Shown: piece after piece, positions 1-6,500 of the stretch | Layout of the letters: each line of letters starts with the position of its first letter | Numbering within the stretch: position 1 is the first letter of the stretch | Assembly (NCBI GenBank): GCA_027296385.1 | Contig: JAPUJD010000203.1 | Location: 1 to 10,581, forward strand | Direction of reading: 5' to 3' | Origin: Acidobacteriota bacterium | GTDB taxonomy: Bacteria; Acidobacteriota; Thermoanaerobaculia; Multivoradales; JAHEKO01 | Length of the DNA stretch: 10,581 nucleotides | Translations under genes and position numbers: made by a program | Notes under the pieces: generated by a model | Database searches by the model: none | Seen by the model: only the letters and a program-made list of their open reading frames with translations | Told to the model about the DNA's origin: nothing

Positions 1-278
<278 letters not shown>

Positions 279-394
279 TATTTCGCTTGGGGTTTGTGCG
301 TAGGCGGATTCTATCGCTTTAGACTCGATCAGTTACCGGGCCGAGATTTTCCGGCCCGCCGGGCGTAACCGGTGATCTTTCCAAGAATTGAGTT
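279..394 (+). other. 23S-5S internal transcribed spacer
   Basis: A spacer of about 116 nt separates 23S from 5S. I see no tRNA in it. It contains one perfect 6-bp hairpin, GGGCCG at 338-343 pairing with CGGCCC at 352-357 around an 8-nt loop. This could be a processing or antitermination element of the rRNA precursor. The role is inference; the stem is seen directly. Confidence 0.75.
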
Positions 395-513
395 TTTCGG
401 TGGCCATAGCGAGGGGGTCACACCCGTTCCCATTCCGAACACGGCAGTTAAGCCCCTCAGCGCCGATGGTACTGCGTGGGCGACTGCGTGGGAGAGTAGG
501 TCGCCGCCGGGAA
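395..513 (+). rRNA. rrf: 5S ribosomal RNA
   Basis: A complete 5S rRNA of about 118 nt. It has the diagnostic segments GGTGGCCATAGCG near the 5' end, CCCGTTCCCATTCCGAACACGG in the middle (split here as CCCGTTCCC and GAACACGG), GTTAAGCCCC, and GGAGAGTAGGTCGCCGCC at the 3' end. Helix I closes by pairing 398-404 (CGGTGGC) with 503-509 (GCCGCCG), extended by U-A and U-G pairs, which sets the ends to within 1-3 nt. It follows 23S in the standard bacterial order. Confidence 0.95.
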
Positions 514-522
514 TTTATCTTA

Positions 523-558
523 GAAAGCCCTTGGGGTAACCCGAGGGCTTTCGTCTGT
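523..558 (+). terminator. Intrinsic terminator of the rRNA operon
   Basis: A 13-bp stem: arm 523-535 (GAAAGCCCTTGGG) pairs with 540-552 (CCCGAGGGCTTTC), with one G-U wobble and a GUAA (GNRA-type) tetraloop at 536-539. The downstream tract (GTCTGT) is only weakly U-rich. It starts ten bases after 5S, the expected place for rRNA transcription to end. Confidence 0.85.
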
Positions 559-607
559 CGGGTCCACGGTATACTTCCCGTCGGAACCGCATCCGATCGG
601 CGGCTCC

Positions 608-614
608 AGAGAGG
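608..614 (+). promoter_or_regulatory. Ribosome binding site of the aminotransferase
   Basis: The purine run AGAGAGG lies 6 nt before the ATG at 621. It favours 621 over the in-frame ATG at 660, which would also remove conserved N-terminal sequence. A TATACT hexamer at 570-575 could be a -10 element, but no good -35 sits at the right distance, so I do not call a promoter. Confidence 0.6.
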
Positions 615-620
615 CCTGAA

Positions 621-1814
621 ATGTCCCGCAACATCGAGCCCGCCCGTCGCACGGAGAAGATGACGTACGCCGTGCGCGACGTCATCGCCTGGGCCAAGGA
701 GGCGGCCGCGGCTGGCAAGGAGATCCTCTACCTCAACATCGGGGACCCGAACCTGTTCGATTTCGTGACCCCGGCCCACATCGTTGAGGCGACGGTGGAG
801 GCGATGCGCGCCAACAAGAACGGCTATGCACCGTCATCGGGCGTCCAGGCAGCGCGCGATGCGATCGAGCGCGACAATGCACGCAAGGGCATCACGAATA
901 TCGTGCACACCTTCGTCACGACGGGCTCGAGTGAGGCGATTGACCTGGCGGTCGCGGCACTGGTCAACCCGGGGGACAACATCCTCGTACCGTCACCCGG
1001 TTACCCTCTCTATCCGGCGGTGCTGGCGCGATTCGACGCCGAGGCGAGGCCCTACGCCCTCGACGAGGGGAGTGGTTGGCAGCCCGATTTGGGTTCGATC
1101 CGTTCCGGGATCGACGAGCGCACCAAGGCGCTGGTGGTGATCAACCCCAACAACCCGACCGGCTCGGTGACCGGTCCGAAGGTCCTGCGCCAACTCATCG
1201 AGGTTGCCCTGGAGCACAACCTGGTGCTCTTCAGCGACGAGATTTACGATCGCCTCGTGTTCGAGCCGGACTCGTTCACGGCCACCGCCTCGTTATCCGA
1301 AGAGGCCAAGATCATCACTCTGCACGGCTTGTCGAAGGTCTTCATCGCCCCGGGCTTCCGGCTCGGCTGGGCGTCGATCTCAGGGCCCGCCGGCGAGCTC
1401 GACGACTACTGCGAGGCGATCCAGAAGCTGGAGCGCGCGCGGCTGTCCGCTAACCACCCGGAGCAGTACGCCGTGGCACCGGCGCTCGAAGGGCCGATGG
1501 ACTATCTCGATGGCGTGCTGGCCAAGCTGCGGCGGCGCCGGGATCTGGTGGTCGAGAAGCTCAACGCGGCGCCGGGGATATCGTGCGTCGAGCCCCAGGG
1601 CGCGTTCTACGCTTTTCCGAGAATCGACCTGGGGGTCTCGGATGCCGAGTTCTGCGAGAAAGTAGTGCGCGAGACCGGCGTCGTGATCGTCCCTGGAAGC
1701 GGCTTCGGCAAGCTGGCTGGCGAGGGGCACTTCCGGCTGGTTTTCCTGCCGCCGGAGGACGTTCTGGCTCGGGCTCTCGACCGGATTGTCGATGTGGCCC
1801 GGAAGATCGTCTAG
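621..1814 (+). CDS. PLP-dependent class I/II aminotransferase (alanine/aspartate type)
   Basis: A 397-aa cytosolic fold-type I aminotransferase that moves amino groups between an amino acid and a 2-oxo acid through pyridoxal phosphate. The family signatures appear in order: NIGDP (39-43) for the substrate N-terminal loop, TTGSSEAI (100-107) at the PLP phosphate-binding turn, NPNNPTG (175-181) with the Asn that contacts the cofactor, DEIYD (206-210) with the Asp and Tyr that hold the PLP ring, SK with Schiff-base Lys239, FRLGW with Arg247 for PLP phosphate, and FRL with Arg372 for the substrate carboxylate. The length is normal for the family. The pattern resembles AlaA/AlaC-like and archaeal-type aspartate aminotransferases; the exact substrate cannot be read from sequence. 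It stands alone between the rRNA terminator and a non-coding gap, with no sign of an operon partner. Confidence 0.93.
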   Translation: MSRNIEPARRTEKMTYAVRDVIAWAKEAAAAGKEILYLNIGDPNLFDFVTPAHIVEATVEAMRANKNGYAPSSGVQAARDAIERDNARKGITNIVHTFVTTGSSEAIDLAVAALVNPGDNILVPSPGYPLYPAVLARFDAEARPYALDEGSGWQPDLGSIRSGIDERTKALVVINPNNPTGSVTGPKVLRQLIEVALEHNLVLFSDEIYDRLVFEPDSFTATASLSEEAKIITLHGLSKVFIAPGFRLGWASISGPAGELDDYCEAIQKLERARLSANHPEQYAVAPALEGPMDYLDGVLAKLRRRRDLVVEKLNAAPGISCVEPQGAFYAFPRIDLGVSDAEFCEKVVRETGVVIVPGSGFGKLAGEGHFRLVFLPPEDVLARALDRIVDVARKIV

Positions 1815-1975
1815 GAATCTCTTGGCTGTGGTTGTTGGGTCGCCTCCGGCAGCGCGTCGTCCTGGGAGCAGCCAGGGCGTGCTTCGCAGGCCAAGGCGCA
1901 CTGTGCCTTTTGGGGCCGTCGCTACCCGGATTCACGGTGAGTGAAGGACCTGAGCCGAGCTAGGATGGTCGCACT
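1815..1975 (+). other. Intergenic region with two consecutive hairpins (possible terminator)
   Basis: A 161-nt gap with no credible gene. Hairpin 1: 1858-1865 (CGTCCTGG) pairs with 1872-1879 (CCAGGGCG), 8 bp with one wobble and a 6-nt loop. Hairpin 2: 1893-1898 (AAGGCG) pairs with 1904-1909 (TGCCTT), loop CACTG, followed only by TT and then Gs. Hairpin 2 could be a weak terminator for the aminotransferase gene, but neither stem has a real U tract. A promoter for the downstream three-gene block should lie in this gap, but I could not identify its elements. Confidence 0.4.
1962..1968 (+). promoter_or_regulatory. Ribosome binding site deciding a GTG start
   Basis: AGGATGG ends 7 nt before the GTG at 1976. 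The ATG inside this motif (1965) is in another frame, so it does not compete as a start for the same protein. The signal peptide begins directly from the GTG, which also supports 1976. Confidence 0.6.
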
Positions 1976-3121
1976 GTGCGTCTGCCATCGGCCCTGATCG
2001 GCCTTTTGCTGGCGGCGACTCTCGTCGCCGGCCATTCGAGCAGCGCGGCGCAGTTTGATCTTCTCGACCAGGCGGTCATTGCATCGGTACTGGAGGGTTC
2101 TGCCGCACCGGTTGGCGGGCTCTCGGGCCTGAGCTGTGAGCTGGCGACGGGCGGCTGTTTCGCGATCTCCGACGACCGCAGTCAGTTCGGTCCGGCGCGG
2201 ATCTACGAGCTTGCCCTCGAGCTCAGGGGCGGCCGTCTGACGGCGGCCGCCGCCGTTGACGAGATGACGCTGCGCCAAGCGGACGGGTCAGCCTTTGCCT
2301 TCGACACGATCGATCCGGAGAGCCTGGCCCGCACCGCGTCGGGCCATTGGATCGTGGCCTCAGAGGGGCAGGCCACGAGCGGCCTACCGGCCGCTTTGCT
2401 GGAATTCACCGGCGACGGTGAGTGGATCGGCGCTTTTCGTTTGCCGCGCGCACTCCGACCGCGCGAGCGATCCGGCATCAGGCAGAACCAGGCCCTAGAG
2501 AGCGTGGCGATCTCGCCCGACGGTCGTTGGCTCTTCACCGCGACCGAAAGCGCCCTACTCCAGGATGGCCCAGCGGCCTCGCCGGAGGCCGGCAGCCCCT
2601 GTCGCCTGCTCAAGATCGACCTGGCGACGCGCCGCGTGGCCTTCACCTTCCGGTACCTGACCGAGCCGATAGCCGAGGCGCCGGAGGGCGACGCCTTCGC
2701 GGTCAACGGCTTGGTCGATCTTCTGGCCCTGGGCGGCGATCGGCTCCTCGCCCTCGAGCGCTCGTTCACCGCCGGCAAGGGCCACACCGTGCGGCTCTTC
2801 CTGGTCGATCTCAGCCTCTCGCGGGCGCGCCGCGGTGGCCGGCGAGCGGCCCGCCGGCCGGTGGCCAAGCGATTGCTGCTCGACGTCGCGACGCTGGGCG
2901 TCGAGCCGGACAATCTCGAGGCCATGGCCTTCGGACCGATACTGGCCGACGGGCGCCGGACGCTCTTGATGCTGGCCGACAACAACTTCAGCCCTGCCGT
3001 TCAGCGCAACCAGGTCCTGGTCTTGGCGCTCGGGCGGGCTCTGTCGAGCGAAGTGGCCGACAGATCCCACAGACCGGATCGAGTGGCCGAGATCAACGCC
3101 TACCTGGAGGACATGCCGTGA
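1976..3121 (+). CDS. Secreted esterase-like phytase-family protein
   Basis: A 381-aa protein starting at GTG with a Sec signal peptide (basic MR, hydrophobic core 6-18, likely cut near 20-26 around HSSSAA), so it should be periplasmic or exported. The body matches the 'esterase-like activity of phytase' family (PF13449 type), a beta-propeller-like fold: GLSGL (48-52) and ISDDRSQFGPARIYEL (64-79), DPESLAR (113-119) with ASEGQ, NQALESVAISPDGRW (171-185), DLLALGGDRLLALERSF (248-264), and DNLEAMAFGP (312-321) with LADNNFSP. Such proteins have weak experimental support as phosphatases or esterases, so the reaction is not certain. An Arg-rich stretch at 283-299 interrupts the domain and looks like a species-specific loop. 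The stop codon overlaps the next start by 4 nt (GTGA), implying translational coupling with the acid phosphatase, which supports a role in phosphate release. Confidence 0.85.
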   Translation: MRLPSALIGLLLAATLVAGHSSSAAQFDLLDQAVIASVLEGSAAPVGGLSGLSCELATGGCFAISDDRSQFGPARIYELALELRGGRLTAAAAVDEMTLRQADGSAFAFDTIDPESLARTASGHWIVASEGQATSGLPAALLEFTGDGEWIGAFRLPRALRPRERSGIRQNQALESVAISPDGRWLFTATESALLQDGPAASPEAGSPCRLLKIDLATRRVAFTFRYLTEPIAEAPEGDAFAVNGLVDLLALGGDRLLALERSFTAGKGHTVRLFLVDLSLSRARRGGRRAARRPVAKRLLLDVATLGVEPDNLEAMAFGPILADGRRTLLMLADNNFSPAVQRNQVLVLALGRALSSEVADRSHRPDRVAEINAYLEDMP

Positions 3122-3774
3122 GACACGCCCATCTGCTCGCCCGCTTCACCCTCACCGGCCTGGTGCTCGCGGGCGTCGCTTGTAGCACGGCGACGCCCCC
3201 GAGCCTGCCCCAGTTCAAGGCTTCGCTGGTGCGCTATGTCGACTCGCGGCGCTACGAGGAGGATCTCGCTCGGGTAGCGGATCGGGCGGCGCGGTATCTG
3301 CGCCGCCAGGCGCCGCGTGTCGAGCGCCCGGCGATGGTGCTCGACATCGATGAGACGAGCCTCTCGAACTGGCCCTACGAGCTCGAGAGCAACTTCTGCT
3401 ACGACTCGCAGGCCTTCAACGCCTGGGTGCAGCGAGGGGAGGCGAAGCCCCTCGCCGGAGTGCTCGACCTCTACCGGAGCGCGCGCAGCCTCGGCGTCGC
3501 GGTCTTCTTCGTCACCGGCCGGCACCCAGACCAGCGCGAAGTGACGGCAAGGAATCTCCGCGCCGTCGGCTTCGAGTCCTGGGAGGGGCTCGACCTGCGG
3601 CCGCGCAACGACGGGGAGAGCTCGGCTTCGGTCTTCAAGACCGCGGTGCGGCGCCGGATCACCGGCGAGGGCTACACGATCCTCGTCAGCGTCGGCGATC
3701 AGGCGAGCGACCTCGCCGGCGGCTACTCCGAGCGAACTTTCAGATTGCCCAACCCCTTCTACGAGGTGCCTTGA
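3118..3774 (+). CDS. HAD-superfamily acid phosphatase lipoprotein (subfamily IIIB type)
   Basis: A 218-aa protein starting at GTG 3118 within the overlap with the upstream gene; the open frame runs further upstream but only as a shadow of the phytase-like gene. The N-terminus is a lipoprotein signal (hydrophobic 8-20, then GVAC with Cys22), so it is probably membrane-anchored and extracytoplasmic. The HAD catalytic motifs are complete: motif I DIDET (76-80; nucleophile Asp76, acid/base Asp78), motif II Thr133 in FFVTGR, motif III Lys174, and motif IV GDQASDLAGG (193-202; Asp194 and Asp198 for Mg2+). DIDET and the GDQxSDLxGG ending are typical of the plant-acid-phosphatase / class B-C group (PF03767), which includes the nucleotidase lipoprotein e(P4). 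A nucleotidase or general phosphomonoesterase role is therefore likely. The stop overlaps the next ATG by 1 nt. Family call is firm; the substrate is inferred. Confidence 0.9.
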   Translation: MRHAHLLARFTLTGLVLAGVACSTATPPSLPQFKASLVRYVDSRRYEEDLARVADRAARYLRRQAPRVERPAMVLDIDETSLSNWPYELESNFCYDSQAFNAWVQRGEAKPLAGVLDLYRSARSLGVAVFFVTGRHPDQREVTARNLRAVGFESWEGLDLRPRNDGESSASVFKTAVRRRITGEGYTILVSVGDQASDLAGGYSERTFRLPNPFYEVP

Positions 3775-4682
3775 TGCGACGATCTTCCTATGCCTGGCTC
3801 GTTCTTCCCCTCGCCTTTGCGGCCTCGGCTTCGGCCTGGGACACGGACGGCCACTATCGCGTCGCCGAGGATGCCGTCCTGGCGCTGCCGGCCGAAGTGC
3901 CGGAATTCTTTCGCTGGGGAGCCTCGACGGTCGCTCACACCGCGATCGACCCGGACGTGATGAAGCACCGTGAGACGCCGCAGCTGCGCCACCGCGAGTA
4001 TCCCGAGCACTTTCTCGACTACGAGTTCGTCAGCGCCTGGCCCCTGCCCGAGCTGCGCTACGACTTCGTCGCCCTGACGATAGAGCACGGACTGAAGCCG
4101 GACCAGGTGGGATTCGCGCCCTGGAGCGTCACCGAGAACGCCCAGCGGCTGAGCCTGGCCTTCGCCGAATTTCGCTGCTGGCCGGAGAATCCGCACATCC
4201 GGTCCAAGGCTCTGGTCTACGCCGGCCTGATGGCGCACTACGCCGGTGACATGCAGCAGCCTCTCCACACCTCGATGCACTACGACGGTCGCGCCAATGC
4301 CGAAGGCGAGTCACCGCGCAGCGGGATCCACCGCAAGGTGGACTCGCTTTTTGGGCAACCCGGGTTCGACCCCGGTGAGCTCGAGAGCCGAATCGAGGCC
4401 TACGACGATCTCTGGACGGCGGTGAAGACCGCCTTCGCGGCCAGCCACGCGCTGGTCGACACGGTCTATGAGCTCGAGCCGGCGCTCGACGCGCTCTACG
4501 AGAACGGCCAATGGGGCGCCGAGCTGCGGAGCTTCAGTCGCGGCCGCTATCGGGCGACGGTGGACTTTCTTGCCAGCCTCTACCTCACCGCCTGGCGTCA
4601 GTCGGGCGAGATCGGGATCTCCCCTTGGATGAGGCGCAAGGGCCCGGACGGCATGCCGCAGGCCTGCGCCGTCTCGGAGTGA
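3774..4682 (+). CDS. Secreted S1/P1-type zinc nuclease (zinc-dependent phospholipase C superfamily)
   Basis: A 302-aa exported enzyme. I chose ATG 3774 (TGATG overlap; GAGGTG at 3763-3768 as binding site) over TTG 3771. The signal peptide ends ASASA, which would leave Trp22 as the first mature residue. This matters because S1/P1 nucleases and zinc phospholipase C bind zinc through the amino group of Trp1. The other expected trinuclear-zinc ligands are present with family spacing: His27 (mature 6), Asp59 or Asp61, His79, then His155-x3-Asp159-x5-His165 within HYAGDMQQPLH, then His186-x3-Asp190. The last ligand is Asp, as in P1 nuclease, rather than the Glu of Bacillus phospholipase C. The predicted activity is hydrolysis of single-stranded RNA/DNA to 5'-nucleotides, with possible 3'-nucleotidase activity. 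A phospholipase is the main alternative. It is translationally coupled to the acid phosphatase, which fits joint salvage of nucleic-acid phosphorus. Confidence 0.87.
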   Translation: MRRSSYAWLVLPLAFAASASAWDTDGHYRVAEDAVLALPAEVPEFFRWGASTVAHTAIDPDVMKHRETPQLRHREYPEHFLDYEFVSAWPLPELRYDFVALTIEHGLKPDQVGFAPWSVTENAQRLSLAFAEFRCWPENPHIRSKALVYAGLMAHYAGDMQQPLHTSMHYDGRANAEGESPRSGIHRKVDSLFGQPGFDPGELESRIEAYDDLWTAVKTAFAASHALVDTVYELEPALDALYENGQWGAELRSFSRGRYRATVDFLASLYLTAWRQSGEIGISPWMRRKGPDGMPQACAVSE

Positions 4683-4770
4683 TCCAGCCCCAGGGGCGAA
4701 TCGTCACGGCGCGCTGCTATGCTAGGTCCGTCCGCTGTCGGACGACACGCCACAGCCAAATGAGGGTCTG
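4683..4770 (+). promoter_or_regulatory. Gap between nuclease and phnD with a short hairpin and possible -10
   Basis: An 88-nt gap that probably separates two transcription units. A perfect 6-bp stem, CGTCCG at 4729-4734 with CGGACG at 4739-4744 around CTGT, could be an operator or a weak terminator; it has no U tract. TATGCT at 4718-4723 resembles a -10 element, but I find no matching -35. GAGGG at 4762-4766 is the phnD ribosome binding site, 4 nt before the ATG. Confidence 0.35.
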
Positions 4771-5709
4771 ATGAATCGAAGCCTCGCCGCCATCGCGGTC
4801 TGCCTGATCCTCTTTATCGGCTGCACCTCTGACACCGGCTCGCTCTCCTCGCGGCCGGAGAAGCTCGTCCTGGGCCTCGTTCCGGCCTTGGAGGCGGACA
4901 AGCTCATCGACAACCTGCGACCGCTCGACGAGTACCTCACGCGGGAGCTCGGCATCCCGGTCGAGAGCTTCGTGCCACAGGACTACACCGGCCTGATCGA
5001 GGCCCTGGGCAGCGGCCAGGCCGACATCGGCATGCTGCCCCCGTTCGCCGGCATGCTCGCGTTCGAGCGCTACGGCATCGAGACGATCCTGATCTCGGAG
5101 CGCGACGGCGAAGCCCGTTATCGCGCCCAGTGGATGACCGCCGACCCTGACTTTTGCGACGAGCCGCCGGAGGTCGGCCTCAACGGGATGATGCGCTGCG
5201 TCGCGTCGATCCAGAAGGTGCGGGGCAAGGTCGTCGCCTTCACCGATCCGACCAGCACCTCGGGCTATCTCTTCCCGGCCCTGCAGCTCATCGACGCCGG
5301 CATCGACCCCGAGGAGGACATCCAGAGCGTCTTCGTCGGCAGTCACGACGCGGCGGTGATCGCGCTTCTCAATGGCGACGTCGAGATCGCGGCGGCCTAC
5401 GACGATGCCCGCACCTACATCCTGGGCGAGTACCCCGACATCGGATCGCAGGTCCTGCCGTTCAACTACTCGGCGTGGATTCCGAACGACGGCGTCCAGG
5501 TGCGCGCCGACCTGGCGCCGGAGCTCAAGGAGGCCATCAAACAGGCCTTCCTCAAGCTCACTCGGGAGCAGGCCGGCATTCCGCAGACCGAGCGGCTACT
5601 GTACAAGCTCTACGAGATCGACGGCTTCGTCGAGTTCGAGCCTGGAACCTACGAGCCGGTGAAGCGCGCCTTCGCCGAGATGCGCGACAGGATCGATCTC
5701 GACAACTGA
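4771..5709 (+). CDS. phnD: Phosphate/phosphite/phosphonate-binding lipoprotein, PhnD family
   Basis: A 312-aa substrate-binding component of an ABC importer. A lipoprotein signal (hydrophobic 5-17, then FIGC with Cys18) indicates it is tethered in the periplasm. The mature part is a two-lobed binding protein of the PhnD type (PF12974): LVLGLVPA (32-39) starts the first strand, GSGQADIGMLPPFAGMLA (80-97) is the family-specific lobe-I segment, and FTDPTSTSGYLFP (157-169) carries the Ser/Thr residues that bind the phosphorus oxyanion. Compared with my memory of usual PhnD proteins there is an extra segment at about 125-147 holding two cysteines (129 and 143), perhaps a disulfide loop near the cleft. 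The specific ligand cannot be read from the sequence. It is the first gene of a four-gene transporter operon, and its stop overlaps phnC by 1 nt (TGATG). Confidence 0.9.
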   Translation: MNRSLAAIAVCLILFIGCTSDTGSLSSRPEKLVLGLVPALEADKLIDNLRPLDEYLTRELGIPVESFVPQDYTGLIEALGSGQADIGMLPPFAGMLAFERYGIETILISERDGEARYRAQWMTADPDFCDEPPEVGLNGMMRCVASIQKVRGKVVAFTDPTSTSGYLFPALQLIDAGIDPEEDIQSVFVGSHDAAVIALLNGDVEIAAAYDDARTYILGEYPDIGSQVLPFNYSAWIPNDGVQVRADLAPELKEAIKQAFLKLTREQAGIPQTERLLYKLYEIDGFVEFEPGTYEPVKRAFAEMRDRIDLDN

Positions 5710-6500
5710 TGGCTGGATCGCCGGCCATTCGGTTCAGGCAGGCGTCCGTCGTCTATCCGAGTGGCGTACGCGGCCTCGATCGGCTCGATCTAGACATCCC
5801 GCACGGCGATCTGGTCGTCATCGTCGGCCTCTCGGGGGCGGGCAAGTCGACGATGCTGCGGGCGGTCAACGGTCTCGTCACGATCACCGGCGGCGATGTC
5901 GAGGTCGAGGGCCGGAGCGTCCGGTCGAGCCGCGGCAAGGCGCTGCGCGAGCTGCGCGCCGGAGCGGGCATGATCTTCCAGGACTACCGGATAGTGCGGC
6001 GACTGAGCGTGCTGCAGAACGTGCTGGTGGGCCGGGTCGCTCGGGTTCCGACCTGGCGGCAGTTGATCGGGATGTGGCCGAAGGAGGACGTCGAGCTGGC
6101 GTTCGACAGCCTCGACCGGGTTGGGCTGGTGGACCGAGCCTACGTCAAGGCAGGCCAGCTTTCAGGCGGTCAGCAACAGCGCGTCGGCATCGCTCGGGCG
6201 CTGGCCCAGAAGCCGAGCGTCATCCTCGCCGATGAGCCGGTGGCCTCGCTCGACCCGGTGACCTCGCGCCGGGTGATGGAGGATCTGCGGCGGATCAACC
6301 AGGATCTCGGAATCACTACCCTGGTCAACCTGCACTTTCTCGACCTGGCCAAGGAGTACGCCGAGCGCATCATCGGCCTGAGTCAGGGACGGCTCGTCTT
6401 CGATGGCGCCGGCGGGGACGTCACCGAGGGCGATTTCGCCGAGATCTACGGCCGCCACATGACGGCGGACGATGTGCTCGAGGCGCAGGTCGCCCTGTGA
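5709..6500 (+). CDS. phnC: Phosphonate/phosphate-type ABC transporter ATP-binding protein
   Basis: A 263-aa cytoplasmic ATPase that powers the importer. All nucleotide-binding elements are present: Walker A GLSGAGKST (40-48), Q-loop Gln91 in IFQDY, signature LSGGQQQR (151-158), Walker B VILADE (171-176) with catalytic Glu176, D-loop ASLDP (179-183) and switch His209 in NLHFLDLA. The last motif and the NVLVGR segment (104-109) are typical of PhnC rather than of PstB or of amino-acid ATPases. The ATG lies inside the TGATG overlap with phnD, and its own stop overlaps the next GTG by 4 nt, so the operon is tightly coupled. Confidence 0.94.
   Translation: MAGSPAIRFRQASVVYPSGVRGLDRLDLDIPHGDLVVIVGLSGAGKSTMLRAVNGLVTITGGDVEVEGRSVRSSRGKALRELRAGAGMIFQDYRIVRRLSVLQNVLVGRVARVPTWRQLIGMWPKEDVELAFDSLDRVGLVDRAYVKAGQLSGGQQQRVGIARALAQKPSVILADEPVASLDPVTSRRVMEDLRRINQDLGITTLVNLHFLDLAKEYAERIIGLSQGRLVFDGAGGDVTEGDFAEIYGRHMTADDVLEAQVAL

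Noticed and set aside
279..394. tRNA gene in the 23S-5S spacer
   Set aside because: No cloverleaf, T-loop GTTCRA box or acceptor stem can be formed in the 116 nt.
388..663. Reading frames across the 5S rRNA and terminator on both strands
   Set aside because: They overlap structural RNA and the terminator, have no motif, and lack a convincing ribosome binding site.
2422..3117. Long N-terminal extension of the acid phosphatase frame, upstream of 3118
   Set aside because: It lies in another frame of the phytase-like gene, whose domain motifs are clear, and translates to Arg/Pro/Ala-rich sequence without motifs. The lipoprotein signal begins at GTG 3118.
4735..4755. Possible Pho box (CTGTCGG ... 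CCACAG) upstream of phnD
   Set aside because: A Pho box needs two direct CTGTCAT-like repeats about 11 nt apart. Only the first half resembles one; the second half does not match in direct orientation.
5154..5708. N-terminal extension of the PhnC frame over phnD
   Set aside because: It is a shadow of phnD in another frame. The ABC domain begins right after ATG 5709, which overlaps the phnD stop.
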